DNA of 64,000 bases from an uncultured Desulfobacter sp. (GCF_963666145.1 NZ_OY762614.1:186001-250000), one strand, 5' to 3'; counted from the stretch's first letter, positions 37,710-47,173 are shown. Program-made: numbers and translations. The notes: generated from the sequence alone by a model not told the origin.

Positions 37710-37796
37710 ATGATTAAAACAAATATTATTAACAGCCTAGTGGTCCTAATTATCGTGGAGGTGGTTATTGTCACCTCCGGACGAAGGGGCGATTAG
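37710..37796 (+). CDS. ilv leader peptide
   Basis: 28-residue frame, MIKTNIINSLVVLIIVEVVI then VTSGRRGD, ending at TAG 37794-37796. Of its 28 codons, 7 are Ile, 6 Val and 2 Leu, far above chance, and the Ile/Val/Leu codons cluster (residues 10-21) just where the first hairpin begins. It lies 90 bases upstream of ilvD and before a terminator. This is the classic arrangement of a leader peptide whose ribosome stalling senses charged tRNA-Ile/Val/Leu. Too short to be a structural gene. Confidence 0.8.
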   Translation: MIKTNIINSLVVLIIVEVVIVTSGRRGD

Positions 37797-37838
37797 TGGC
37801 TTAAATAAGATTAATCAAAAAAAGCCGTTACCAGCCCC
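37757..37838 (+). promoter_or_regulatory. transcription attenuator of the ilvD-ilvB-ilvN-cimA operon
   Basis: Hairpin 1: GGAGGTG (37757-37763) with CACCTCC (37772-37778) lies inside the leader peptide's stalling region. A candidate antiterminator pairs GGGGC (37786-37790) with GCCCC (37834-37838) and GGC (37798-37800) with GCC (37824-37826), around symmetric 7-base internal loops. It would use the left arm of the terminator that follows. The pairing is worked out by eye. The mechanism follows ribosome-mediated attenuation known for ilv operons. Confidence 0.6.
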
Positions 37839-37866
37839 AAGGGGGGCCGGTAACGGCTTTTTTGCT
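37817..37866 (+). terminator. attenuator terminator before ilvD
   Basis: AGCCGTTACC...GCCCC pairs with GGGGGGCCGGTAACGGCT around AA, followed by TTTTTTGCTTTT. It is a strong rho-independent hairpin located between the leader peptide and ilvD, not at an operon end. Confidence 0.88.
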
Positions 37867-37886
37867 TTTAGGAGACTTTTTAAAAA

Positions 37887-39557
37887 ATGAAAAGAAGCCG
37901 CATTGCAACACAGGGCGTGGCACGGGCACCCCACCGGGGACTGCTCAAAGCGTTAGGGTATACTGATATGGAGCTGAGCCGCCCCTTGATCGGGATTGCC
38001 AATTCCGCCAATGAACTGATCCCGGGGCACATGCACCTGGACTCCCTTGTCAAAGCCGTCAAGGCCGGTATCTCTATGGCCGGCGGCACCCCAATGGAAT
38101 TTTCCACAATCGGTGTATGTGACGGTATTGCCATGAATCATATCGGCATGCATTATTCACTGGCATCAAGGGAACTGATTGCCGACAGCATTGAAGTGAC
38201 GGCAACGGCCCACCCCTTTGACGGCATTGTCATGGTGCCCAACTGCGATAAAATTGTACCCGGCATGCTTATGGCTGCGGCAAGGCTTAACATTCCGTCC
38301 ATCTTTGTCAGCGGCGGGCCCATGCTGGCAGGCCGCCACCCCCATGACCGGTCCAAAAAGATTGACCTGATCACTATATTTGAGGCTGTGGGGGCCGTGC
38401 AAAGCAACAAAATGACCGAAGAAGAGCTTCTGGAAATGGAAAATTCAGCCTGCCCCACCTGCGGGTCCTGTGCAGGCATGTTCACGGCCAATTCCATGAA
38501 CTGTCTCACTGAAGCCATCGGCATGGGACTGCCGGGCAACGGCACCATTCCGGCACCCATGTCCAGCCGGGTTCGCTTGGCAAAAGCTGCCGGTATGCAA
38601 ATCATGAATCTGGTCGTACACGACATAACCCCGGATAAAATCATGACCCAAAAGGCGTTCATGAATGCCCTGGCCGTGGATATGGCATTGGGCTGTTCCA
38701 CCAACACGGTCCTGCATCTTAAAGCCGTGGCTGCCGAAGCCGGTGTGGACATTCCGCTGGAATTGATTAACGAAGTGAGCAAAAAGACCCCCCATTTATG
38801 CTCCTTAAGCCCCGGTGGCAAAGATCATATTGAAGATCTTGACGCGGCCGGCGGTATCCAGGCGGTCATGAAAGAGCTCAGCGACAACAACATGATCGAC
38901 ACAAGCCTGATTACTGCCACCGGTAAAACCATCGAAGAAAACCTTAAGAACGTGAAGGTCAAATACCGGGATGTGATCCGGCCGGTGAATGATCCCTATC
39001 ATAAGGAAGGCGGCCTTGCCGTATTGTTCGGCAATCTTGCACCCGAAGGCTGTGTGGTAAAACAATCTGCGGTACTGCCCGAAATGATGAACCACCAGGG
39101 ACCTGCACGGGTATTTGACTGCGAAGAGGATGCAAGCAACGCCATCATGGAACGCCAGATCAATCCGGGGGATGTCATCGTAATCCGGTACGAAGGACCT
39201 GCCGGGGGGCCTGGCATGCGCGAGATGCTCACCCCCACTTCAGCCATTGCCGGCATGGGGCTTGACGACCGGTGTGCCCTGATCACCGATGGCCGGTTTT
39301 CCGGCGGCACCAAAGGCGCCAGCATCGGCCATGTATCGCCTGAAGCAGCCCAGGGCGGCATGATTGCCTTTGTTCGTGAAGGGGATCAAATCCGTATTGA
39401 CATTCCAAACAAGACCATTGAACTGCTGGTCGCTGAAGATGAAATTGCCAAACGAAAAGCGGACTGGAAGAAACCTGAACCCAAAATCAAAAAAGGCTAT
39501 ATGGCCCGTTATGCCAAGATGGTAACATCCGCAGGCAACGGCGCCATATTCAAATAA
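37887..39557 (+). CDS. ilvD: dihydroxy-acid dehydratase
   Basis: 556 residues, the usual length of the Fe-S IlvD/Edd family. It opens MKRSRIATQGVARAPHRGLL. Cluster and active-site motifs are VPNCDKIVPGMLMAAARLNI (about 117-136, cysteine ligand), SACPTCGSCAGMFTANSMNC (about 187-206, cysteine ligands) and TDGRFSGGTKGASIGHVSPE (about 468-487). It dehydrates 2,3-dihydroxy acids to the 2-oxo acids for valine/leucine and isoleucine. AGGAG lies 13 bases upstream of the ATG. First structural gene of the operon, 11 bases before ilvB. Confidence 0.96.
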   Translation: MKRSRIATQGVARAPHRGLLKALGYTDMELSRPLIGIANSANELIPGHMHLDSLVKAVKAGISMAGGTPMEFSTIGVCDGIAMNHIGMHYSLASRELIADSIEVTATAHPFDGIVMVPNCDKIVPGMLMAAARLNIPSIFVSGGPMLAGRHPHDRSKKIDLITIFEAVGAVQSNKMTEEELLEMENSACPTCGSCAGMFTANSMNCLTEAIGMGLPGNGTIPAPMSSRVRLAKAAGMQIMNLVVHDITPDKIMTQKAFMNALAVDMALGCSTNTVLHLKAVAAEAGVDIPLELINEVSKKTPHLCSLSPGGKDHIEDLDAAGGIQAVMKELSDNNMIDTSLITATGKTIEENLKNVKVKYRDVIRPVNDPYHKEGGLAVLFGNLAPEGCVVKQSAVLPEMMNHQGPARVFDCEEDASNAIMERQINPGDVIVIRYEGPAGGPGMREMLTPTSAIAGMGLDDRCALITDGRFSGGTKGASIGHVSPEAAQGGMIAFVREGDQIRIDIPNKTIELLVAEDEIAKRKADWKKPEPKIKKGYMARYAKMVTSAGNGAIFK

Positions 39558-39568
39558 AGGAGCGGACG

Positions 39569-41260
39569 ATGAAACTGACAGGGGCGCAAATCCTTATTAA
39601 GATGATAAAGGCACAGGGTGTTGATACAATCTTCGGATATCCCGGCGGTGCCACCATTGATATCCATGATGAAATCCTTAAACACGACGACCTGCGTCAT
39701 ATTGTGGTACGACACGAACAAGGCGCCGTCCACATGGCCGACGCCTATGCAAGGGCGCATAAAAGCACCGGCGTTGCACTGGTCACCTCCGGCCCGGGAG
39801 CCACCAATGCCGTAACAGGCCTTGCATCAGCCCATTGCGATTCCATTCCCATTGTAGTCTTTACCGGGCAGGTTCCCACAGGCCTCATCGGCAACGATGC
39901 CTTCCAGGAAGTGGATATTGTCGGCATCACCCGCCCCTGTACCAAACATAACTACCTGGTTAAAGATGTACACCGGCTTGCCGAGACCATCCAGGAAGCG
40001 TTTTTCATTGCCGGGTCCGGCCGTCCCGGACCTGTATTGGTGGATCTGCCCAAGGATGTTATCCAGGCACAAATCGAGTTTGAAATGCCGGGGCCCAAGA
40101 AAATGCGCACCTACAAGCCCAATTACAAACCCAACAAAAAGCAGATGGCAAAGGCCGTAAAAATGCTCAAAGAGGCCCGCCGGCCTGTCATGTTCGGTGG
40201 CGGCGGCCTCATTTCATCCGGGGCAAGCAAGGAGTTTACCCGGATTGCAAAATTTGCCAATCTCCCGGTTACCGCATCCTTGATGGGACTTGGCGCCTTT
40301 CCCGGCTCCGATGAAAACTGGCTGGGGATGCTGGGCATGCACGGCACCTACCGCGCCAATATGAGTATTGGGCACAGTGACCTGATTTTTGCAGCCGGTG
40401 TAAGATTTGATGACCGGGTCACCGGTAATCTTGAAAAATTTGCACCAGACGCCAAAATCATTCAAATCGACATTGACCCCACATCCATTCATAAAAACGT
40501 TGACGTCGACTGCCCCATTGTCGGGGACTGCAAAATGGCGTTGGCCGATATTGCCGAAATGATGGAAAAAGAAGCTTCTGAAAATTTTATGAAAGGCCGT
40601 GAGGAATGGCTGAACCGGATCAATGAATGGAAACAGGTCAAGCCGTTAAAATACGACCAGTCTTTTGACGTCATCAAACCCCAGTATGTGGTTGAAAAAC
40701 TGTACGAAGCCACCCAGGGGAACGCCATTGTTACCACGGAAGTTGGGCAAAACCAGATGTGGTCGGCCCAGTACTATCATTTTGATGCGCCCAACCATTT
40801 CATCACATCAGGCGGCCTTGGGGTTATGGGGTTCGGCCTGCCTGCCGCCATAGGCGCCAAAGCTGCGGTCCCTGACAAAACAGTCGTATGTGTGGCAGGG
40901 GACGGCTCAATCCAGATGAATTCCCAGGAGCTCATGACGGCGGTCGCTGAAAAACTGGATGTAAAAATCGTAATTTTAAACAACCGCTACCTTGGCATGG
41001 TGCGCCAATGGCAGGAATTGTTCTACAACAAAGTCTATGCCGACACGAATATGGAAGCCCAGCCCGATTTTGTGAAACTTGCCGAGGCATACGGGGCAAC
41101 CGGATTCAGATGTAATGATCCGGCCAAAGTCACCCAGACCCTTCAAACGGGTTTGAACACCCCCGGCACGGTCATCATGGAATTTGTCGTGGAACGTGAA
41201 GAATCGGTCTACCCCATGGTTCCGGCAGGCGGGGCCATCACTGACATGCTTCTGGTTTAA
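39569..41260 (+). CDS. ilvB: acetolactate synthase large subunit
   Basis: 563 residues with the three-domain ThDP-enzyme layout. The N-terminal part is FGYPGGATIDIHDEI with catalytic glutamate in VRHEQGAVHMADAYARA (about 48-65). The middle domain is MFGGGGLISSG. The C-terminal ThDP site is VAGDGSIQMNSQELMTAVAE (about 443-462) with the Mg2+ motif GDGS...NN (VILNNRYLGMVRQWQ, about 470). It condenses pyruvate with pyruvate or 2-oxobutanoate. ilvN follows 14 bases later. AAAGGAG precedes the ATG. Confidence 0.96.
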   Translation: MKLTGAQILIKMIKAQGVDTIFGYPGGATIDIHDEILKHDDLRHIVVRHEQGAVHMADAYARAHKSTGVALVTSGPGATNAVTGLASAHCDSIPIVVFTGQVPTGLIGNDAFQEVDIVGITRPCTKHNYLVKDVHRLAETIQEAFFIAGSGRPGPVLVDLPKDVIQAQIEFEMPGPKKMRTYKPNYKPNKKQMAKAVKMLKEARRPVMFGGGGLISSGASKEFTRIAKFANLPVTASLMGLGAFPGSDENWLGMLGMHGTYRANMSIGHSDLIFAAGVRFDDRVTGNLEKFAPDAKIIQIDIDPTSIHKNVDVDCPIVGDCKMALADIAEMMEKEASENFMKGREEWLNRINEWKQVKPLKYDQSFDVIKPQYVVEKLYEATQGNAIVTTEVGQNQMWSAQYYHFDAPNHFITSGGLGVMGFGLPAAIGAKAAVPDKTVVCVAGDGSIQMNSQELMTAVAEKLDVKIVILNNRYLGMVRQWQELFYNKVYADTNMEAQPDFVKLAEAYGATGFRCNDPAKVTQTLQTGLNTPGTVIMEFVVEREESVYPMVPAGGAITDMLLV

Positions 41261-41274
41261 AAAGGATATTTGAT

Positions 41275-41766
41275 ATGGAAACCAACAGATATATTTTATC
41301 AATTCTTGTGGATAATGAACCGGGGGTTCTGTCCCGGATTGCAGGTCTGTTCTCCGGCCGCGGGTTTAACATAGACTCCTTAAGTGTTGCAAAAACAGCC
41401 GAACCGGACGTCTCAGTGGTCACCATGGTTACCTATTGTGACGAACACATCATTGAGCAGATCAAAAAGCAGCTTCACAAGCTGATCAATGTCATCACGG
41501 TAAATGATTTAACCGAGACAAAATATGTTGAGCGCGAGCTTGTCCTGGTCAAGGTCCATGCAAAGACCGAAAAACGTGCGGAAATTATGCGGCTCGTTGA
41601 TATCTTTAGATCCAGGATCGTTGATGTGGGGAGCGCTCACTTTATCATTGAAGTGTCAGGTGATTCGGGCAAAATAAAAGCCTTTGTTGAGCTGATGAAA
41701 CCCATGGGTATAATTGAAATTGCTTCCACCGGTACCATAGCCCTTGGCAGGGAGAATGGGAAATGA
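41275..41766 (+). CDS. ilvN: acetolactate synthase small (regulatory) subunit
   Basis: 163 residues, typical of IlvN/IlvH. The N-terminal ACT domain (ILSILVDNEPGVLSRIAGLF, GRGFNIDSLSVAKT, about 6-41) binds valine for feedback inhibition. The C-terminal ALS_ss_C domain (ELVLVKVHAKTEKRAEIMRL ... VDVGSAHFIIEVSGDSGKIK) supports the catalytic subunit. It overlaps cimA by ATGA, so translation is coupled. Confidence 0.95.
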   Translation: METNRYILSILVDNEPGVLSRIAGLFSGRGFNIDSLSVAKTAEPDVSVVTMVTYCDEHIIEQIKKQLHKLINVITVNDLTETKYVERELVLVKVHAKTEKRAEIMRLVDIFRSRIVDVGSAHFIIEVSGDSGKIKAFVELMKPMGIIEIASTGTIALGRENGK

Positions 41767-43388
41767 ATGGAGTAAAAGCAAAAAAGAAAGCCTTGCTTTA
41801 CGACACAACCTTGCGTGATGGGATGCAGGGGGAAAATATTTTCTTTTCCCCCGAAGATAAACTCAAAATGGCCATACGGCTGGATGATGCCGGAATCCAC
41901 TACATTGAAGGCGGCTGGCCCGGTTCCAATCCCGGTGCCCAGGCTTTTTTTGACCTGGTCAGGGATAAAGAGTTCAAACAGGCAAAAATCTGTGCATTCG
42001 GCTCCACACGAAGACAGAACTCAACCTGTGAACAAGACGCCAACCTCAAGGCGCTGATTGATTCAGGTGCCCCGGTGGTAACCATTTTCGGCAAATCCTG
42101 GGACCTGCATGTCACGGACATCATGGACAACACCCGGGAAGAGAACCTGGCGATGATTACCCAAAGTATCGCCTATCTCAAGTCCCAGGGCCGTGAAGTG
42201 CTCTATGATGCAGAACACTTTTACGACGGGTATAAAGCCAATGCCGAATTTGCCCTGGAAACCCTGGAAGCGGCCGTAAAAGGCGGAACTCGATGTTTGG
42301 TACTTTGCGACACCAACGGCGGCAGTCTGCCTTGTGATATTGACACCATCACCCGGGAAACCATTGCCCATTTCAAAGACTATGATGATGTGATTTTCGG
42401 CGTGCATACCCATAATGACTGTGCCATGGGGGTTGCCAATGCCATCAATGCGGTTCATGCCGGCGCGACCATGGTGCAGGGCACGGTGAACGGCTATGGG
42501 GAACGCTGCGGCAATGCCGATCTCACGGCAATTATCCCCATCCTGGCCCTTAAAATGAACAGGGACTGCATTACGCAAGAGAACCTGGCAAAGCTGCGGG
42601 CGTTGTCCAGATTTGTATCTGAAACCGCCAACATGCCGCCTGTGGCGTCTCGGCCCTTTGTGGGCCGGTCTGCATTCACCCACAAAGGCGGTGTTCATGT
42701 GTCGGCCATCATGAAAAATCCCAAAGCCTATGAACACATGGCACCGGAACTTGTGGGTAACCGCCGCAGGGTTCTGGTTTCCGAACAGTCCGGCAAAAGC
42801 AACATCGCATACAAGGCCAAGGAACTTGGGGTTGATCTGGGCAATGACGAATCCAAAAAGTCCTTGATTGTTAACAACATCAAGGAGATGGAAAATTTCG
42901 GGTATGAGTTTGATACAGCCGAAGGCTCTTTGAAGCTGATCATGGAAAGACTCACCGAGCAGTATCAGTCCCATTTTGACCTGGAATCCTTCAGGGTGGT
43001 GGTGGAAAAGGACAAGGAACGGCCCTGTTATTCCCACGCCATGATCAAGATTCGGGTTGGGGATAAAACTGAAATCACCTCAGCCGAAGGCGAAGGACCG
43101 GTGTCTGCCCTTGATAACGCCCTCAGGAAGGCTTTGGCAGCTATGTATCCGGGCGTTAAAGATCTTCATCTGGTGGACTTCAAGGTTCGTGTGATTGACG
43201 GTTCCGACGGAACCGATGCAAGGGTAAGAGTATTGATCGAGTCCCGGGATACGGATAATATCTTTTCCACGGTCGGGGTTTCCGAAGATATTATCGAAGC
43301 CTCATGGCAGGCGCTGGCCGACAGTTTTCAGTATAAACTGTCGCTGGATCATAAAAATGAACGCAACAAAGCCGAATCGACAGCCTAA
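41763..43388 (+). CDS. cimA: citramalate synthase
   Basis: 541 residues with a DRE-TIM barrel and C-terminal LeuA dimer domain. LYDTTLRDGMQGENIFFSPE (about 11-30) holds the catalytic Arg-Asp. The metal histidines are in FGVHTHNDCAMGVANAINAV (about 213-232) and GYGERCGNADL (about 246-256). The length and YDTTLRDGxQ..G form match the CimA group rather than LeuA. It joins acetyl-CoA and pyruvate to (R)-citramalate, feeding 2-oxobutanoate for isoleucine without threonine deaminase. Its place at the end of the ilv operon fits this. No leuCD or leuB genes, needed for the next steps, are in the window. Confidence 0.9.
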   Translation: MNGVKAKKKALLYDTTLRDGMQGENIFFSPEDKLKMAIRLDDAGIHYIEGGWPGSNPGAQAFFDLVRDKEFKQAKICAFGSTRRQNSTCEQDANLKALIDSGAPVVTIFGKSWDLHVTDIMDNTREENLAMITQSIAYLKSQGREVLYDAEHFYDGYKANAEFALETLEAAVKGGTRCLVLCDTNGGSLPCDIDTITRETIAHFKDYDDVIFGVHTHNDCAMGVANAINAVHAGATMVQGTVNGYGERCGNADLTAIIPILALKMNRDCITQENLAKLRALSRFVSETANMPPVASRPFVGRSAFTHKGGVHVSAIMKNPKAYEHMAPELVGNRRRVLVSEQSGKSNIAYKAKELGVDLGNDESKKSLIVNNIKEMENFGYEFDTAEGSLKLIMERLTEQYQSHFDLESFRVVVEKDKERPCYSHAMIKIRVGDKTEITSAEGEGPVSALDNALRKALAAMYPGVKDLHLVDFKVRVIDGSDGTDARVRVLIESRDTDNIFSTVGVSEDIIEASWQALADSFQYKLSLDHKNERNKAESTA

Positions 43389-43403
43389 ACATTGTTGGTT
43401 AAT

Positions 43404-43447
43404 AAAAAGCCCCCCCCCGGCTTTTAATAGCTGGGGGGGGGCTTTGC
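43404..43447. terminator. bidirectional terminator between cimA and lepA
   Basis: AAAAAGC followed by C9 (43410-43418) and GGC, paired with GCT and G9 (43433-43441) then CTTT. It sits between the converging cimA and lepA genes. Long C and G runs make it prone to length changes. Confidence 0.85.
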
Positions 43448-43472
43448 TTAATGTTTTTCGAGAACACTCAAT

Positions 43473-45275
43473 CTAATCGGTCTTCAACACAGACAAGAAC
43501 GCCGACTGCGGAATTTCCACAGAACCGACCATCTTCATTCTTTTTTTGCCTTTCTTCTGTTTTTCCAAAAGTTTGCGCTTTCTTGAGATATCACCGCCAT
43601 AACATTTGGCGGTAACATCTTTACGATAGGCGGAAATGGTTTCCCGGGCAATGATCTTGCCGCCGATGGCACCCTGGATGGGTATTTTAAACTGCTGTCT
43701 TGGGATCTCTTCGCGCAGCTTTTTACAGGCAGCCCGGGCCTTGGCCTCTGCTTTCTCCCGGTGAATCAGCATGGAAAGGGCATCAACCCGTTCCGCATTG
43801 ATCAAAAAATCAAGCTTAACAAGATTTGTTTCCTGGTAGCCTGCAATTTGATAATCAAAGGAACCATAACCCTGGGTCACACTTTTTAGACGGTCGTAAA
43901 ATTCATACACCACCTCGGCCAAAGGCAGGATAAATTTCATTTCCATGCGATTTGAGGTCAAATACTGATAATTGGTACTCTCGCCGCGAAACTCATGGCA
44001 GACCTGCATCACATTACCCATATATTTATCAGGCACAATAATAGAGGCTTTGATAATGGGCTCCCGAACACACTTGATTTCCGTGGGATCAGGATATTCG
44101 GTGGGATTATCGATGATTTTGACTTCTCCGGACACATAGGTGACTTCATACTGTACCGAAGGCGAGGTTAAAATCAGCGAAACATCATATTCACGCTCAA
44201 GACGCTCCTGAACCACTTCAAGGTGCAAAAGCCCAAGGAATCCACACCGGTACCCAAACCCAAGGGCCGCCGACGAATCCTTCTCATAAATCAAGGCGGC
44301 ATCATTGAGTTTGAGTTTTTCCAATGCTTCGGTCAGTTCCGGATAATCGTCGGATGCAACCGGATACATGGAAGAAAAGACGACAGGGGTGGGTTCCCTG
44401 AAACCGCCAAGCGCTTTATCGCATTTTTTATCGGGCATGGTCACCGTATCACCGATCTTCACATCGGAGATCAGCTTTATCCCGGCGATCACATAGCCCA
44501 CCTGCCCTGCATCAAGACTTGCCTGGGGGCTGCGTTTGATTTGAAACAGGCCCACTTCTTCGACCTTGTAGATCGCATCATTGGACATGAATTGTATCCG
44601 GTCTCCTTTTTTGACACTGCCTTCAAAAATTCTGAAATGGATGATCACGCCTCTGAAAGGATCATAATGGGAATCAAATATCAGCGCCTTGAATGCCCCG
44701 GTATTTTCCACAGCAGGCGCAGGTATTTTATCCACAATGGTCTGAAAAATCTTATCAACACCAAGCCCTGTTTTTGCGGAAACAAGAAGCGCCTGTTCAC
44801 TGTCAAGCCCCAGGTCTTCATCAATCTGATTTTTAACCCATTCGATCTCGGCCGACGGCAAATCAATTTTATTGATGATCGGAAGAATCTCAAGGTTATG
44901 TTCCATGGCCAGATAGAGGTTGGCAAGGGTCTGGGCTTCAACCCCCTGGGATGCATCGGCCAGTATCAAAGCGCCTTCACATGAGGCAAGTGCCCTTGAC
45001 ACTTCATAGGAAAAATCCACATGCCCCGGCGTATCAATGAGATTAAGCAGATACTGGGTGCCGTCCGCAGCCGTATAAGGCAGGGACACGGTCTGGGATT
45101 TTATGGTGATTCCCCTCTCCCGCTCAATATCCATGGAGTCCAGAATCTGCTCTTTCATATCTCTATCGTCTATAATACCGGATAGTTGTATCAGTCGATC
45201 AGACAAAGTAGATTTGCCATGGTCAATATGCGCAATAATAGAAAAATTTCTAATATTAAGGTGATCGTATTTCAA
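43473..45275 (-). CDS. lepA: elongation factor 4 (LepA)
   Basis: 600 residues, the standard length. The G domain has IIAHIDHGKSTLSDRLI (P-loop, about 14-30), RERGITIKSQ (about 53-62), IDTPGHVDFSYEVSRALASC (about 80-99) and INKIDLPSAE (about 134-143). The family-specific C-terminal domain includes LLEKQKKGKKRMKMVGSVEI. LepA is a ribosomal GTPase that aids initiation or back-translocation under stress. Neighbouring lepB is not present. Converges with the ilv operon. Confidence 0.96.
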   Translation of the reverse strand: MKYDHLNIRNFSIIAHIDHGKSTLSDRLIQLSGIIDDRDMKEQILDSMDIERERGITIKSQTVSLPYTAADGTQYLLNLIDTPGHVDFSYEVSRALASCEGALILADASQGVEAQTLANLYLAMEHNLEILPIINKIDLPSAEIEWVKNQIDEDLGLDSEQALLVSAKTGLGVDKIFQTIVDKIPAPAVENTGAFKALIFDSHYDPFRGVIIHFRIFEGSVKKGDRIQFMSNDAIYKVEEVGLFQIKRSPQASLDAGQVGYVIAGIKLISDVKIGDTVTMPDKKCDKALGGFREPTPVVFSSMYPVASDDYPELTEALEKLKLNDAALIYEKDSSAALGFGYRCGFLGLLHLEVVQERLEREYDVSLILTSPSVQYEVTYVSGEVKIIDNPTEYPDPTEIKCVREPIIKASIIVPDKYMGNVMQVCHEFRGESTNYQYLTSNRMEMKFILPLAEVVYEFYDRLKSVTQGYGSFDYQIAGYQETNLVKLDFLINAERVDALSMLIHREKAEAKARAACKKLREEIPRQQFKIPIQGAIGGKIIARETISAYRKDVTAKCYGGDISRKRKLLEKQKKGKKRMKMVGSVEIPQSAFLSVLKTD

Positions 45276-45404
45276 TTAGACTCCAAACTAAGAGTTGACA
45301 AAAAAGGTGTATCCATCATAATAAGGCTATACATTTATCAATTGTGATGTTCAGTGTCAAGAAAAGCCGCTGTTCAAGCCTGTCTATTTATATCGGAGAA
45401 ACAA

Positions 45405-46310
45405 ATGGCCCATGCCGTTCTCATTGTTGACGATGATATAGCAATTAAGGAATCTGTAGAAGAATTTTTAACACTAATGACCTATAATGTCAAAAGTGCC
45501 GATAATGCATTTCAGGCCGTTGAGATCCTCAAATCCTTTAAGCCCGATGTGGTTTTAACCGATATCATGATGCAGGGAATGGATGGACTTGAATTAACTA
45601 AACTGATCCGGGAAAAGTACGATATTGATGTCATGGTCATGACCGGGTATTCTGCGGATTATTCCTATGAAGAGGCCATCAATGCCGGGGCCAGTGATTT
45701 TATCTTCAAGCCGTTCCGTTTTGAAGAACTCGATCTGAGAATAAAACGGATGCTCAGGGAAGCTGCATTCAAAAGGGAAAGGGATAAACTGCTCGAAGAT
45801 ATGAAGCAGCTGGCCATCACCGACGGATTAACAGGACTGTTCAATTCCCGGCAGTTTTTTCACCAAATCAAGCAGGAGGTTGAACGGTTTCAGCGCTATA
45901 CCAGGGACTTATCACTTCTCATGCTGGATATCGACTTTTTTAAAAAGTACAACGATACCTGGGGGCACCTGGAAGGTGACAAGGTGCTGATGAGCATGGG
46001 TATGATCATCTCCTCGTGCCTGCGCAGCATGGATTCCGCCTACCGTTACGGTGGCGAGGAATTCGCCGTGCTTTTACCGGAAACAGAGTTAAAAGAGGCC
46101 TGTCTGGTGGGCAACCGCATCAGGGACAATGTCCGAAAAGCAGTCTTCACACCGGAAAAAGGTGTACAGACCTCCGTAACCGTCAGCATTGGCGCGGCAC
46201 AGATTATCAACGGCGAAGATTTTACCTCATTTATCAAACGTACGGATAAGGCGTTGTACCAGTCAAAAGAAAACGGTCGCAACCGATTGACCCAGGCCCC
46301 AGCCACTTAA
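45405..46310 (+). CDS. response regulator with GGDEF (diguanylate cyclase) domain
   Basis: 301 residues from the ATG at 45405, chosen because CGGAGA lies just upstream; an in-frame GTG at 45354 has no ribosome site. The receiver has VDDDIA, the phospho-Asp in DVVLTDIMMQGMDGLELTKL (about 50-69) and FKPFRFEEL (Lys). A coiled linker leads to the GGDEF domain (about 145-300) with TDGLTGLFNSRQF, LLMLDIDFFKKYNDTWGHLE and the active site YRYGGEEFAVLLPE, intact as GGEEF. No RxxD inhibitory site is evident. It would make c-di-GMP when phosphorylated. It overlaps the nadC end by 4 bases on the opposite strand. Confidence 0.92.
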   Translation: MAHAVLIVDDDIAIKESVEEFLTLMTYNVKSADNAFQAVEILKSFKPDVVLTDIMMQGMDGLELTKLIREKYDIDVMVMTGYSADYSYEEAINAGASDFIFKPFRFEELDLRIKRMLREAAFKRERDKLLEDMKQLAITDGLTGLFNSRQFFHQIKQEVERFQRYTRDLSLLMLDIDFFKKYNDTWGHLEGDKVLMSMGMIISSCLRSMDSAYRYGGEEFAVLLPETELKEACLVGNRIRDNVRKAVFTPEKGVQTSVTVSIGAAQIINGEDFTSFIKRTDKALYQSKENGRNRLTQAPAT

Positions 46311-47137
46311 TCCATGGCAATGCGCATGCTTAAATCAACGGACACAGACTGATGGGTGAGTGCGCCGCAGGAAATAACATCCACGCCTGTTCCGGCAATG
46401 GCGTTCAATGTCTTTAAACTGACATTACCCGACGCTTCCACCACGGCACGTTTCCCAATTAGCGCCACAGCCTTGGTCATGGAGTCAACGTCCATATTGT
46501 CCAGCATAATCACATCCGCCTGGGCATCAAGGGCCTGTTGCACCTGAACCATATCCGAGACTTCCACTTCTATTTTCATCAGATGGGAGGCCCTGGCCCG
46601 AACACGGGAAACGGCCGCCGCAATGGAACCGGCCGCTGCAATGTGATTGTCTTTGATCAAAATACCGTCATAAAGGGCAAATCGGTGATTAAATCCGCCC
46701 CCTGCCCTGACAGCGTCTTTTTCGATTTTTCGCCATCCAGGAGTTGTTTTTCTTGTATCCACCAGCCTGACGTTTGGATTGTTCAAAACGTTGACAAATT
46801 CTCTTGTCAACGTTGCAATGCCCGAAAGCCGCTGCAAAAAATTTAACGCCACACGTTCGGCCGTTAAAAGAGAGCGGATATCGCCGGTGACGGTGAAAAT
46901 CACATCATCTCTTTTAATAGTGTCCGAATCATTGAAATGAATCCTGCATTCCAAAGAAGGATCTACGGCATGGAACACTTTTTTGGACACATCTGTTCCC
47001 GCCAAAATAAAGTCCTGTTTTGCCACAATGACGGCGGTCTTTTCCTGGGGCTCAATGAAAATACTGTCCGTGGTTATATCCCCAAGACAAGCATCTTCAA
47101 AAAGTGCCAGCCCTATGATCTTTTCTGTCATATCCAT
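46307..47137 (-). CDS. nadC: nicotinate-nucleotide pyrophosphorylase (carboxylating)
   Basis: 276 residues, as usual for NadC. Visible motifs are EDACLGDITTDSIF (about 13-26), ERVALNFLQRLSGIATLTRE (about 95-114), VRLVDTRKTTPGWRKIEKDA (about 122-141), RAGGGFNHRFALYDGILIKD (about 144-163), EVEVSDMVQVQQAL, DVIMLDNMD and VEASGNVSLKTLNAIAGTGV, with quinolinate- and PRPP-binding Arg/Lys/His residues in place. It converts quinolinate to nicotinate mononucleotide in NAD synthesis. nadA and nadB are not nearby. Confidence 0.96.
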   Translation of the reverse strand: MDMTEKIIGLALFEDACLGDITTDSIFIEPQEKTAVIVAKQDFILAGTDVSKKVFHAVDPSLECRIHFNDSDTIKRDDVIFTVTGDIRSLLTAERVALNFLQRLSGIATLTREFVNVLNNPNVRLVDTRKTTPGWRKIEKDAVRAGGGFNHRFALYDGILIKDNHIAAAGSIAAAVSRVRARASHLMKIEVEVSDMVQVQQALDAQADVIMLDNMDVDSMTKAVALIGKRAVVEASGNVSLKTLNAIAGTGVDVISCGALTHQSVSVDLSMRIAMD

Positions 47138-47173
47138 TCTGTATACTACCTGAACAAAAAATGGTGTTTTCCT

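Noticed and set aside
42063..43037. 324-aa minus-strand frame
   Set aside because: Fully antisense to cimA; His/Gly-rich composition is the usual shadow of a high-GC gene.
44223..44984. 253-aa plus-strand frame
   Set aside because: Antisense to lepA, whose full-length frame is beyond doubt.
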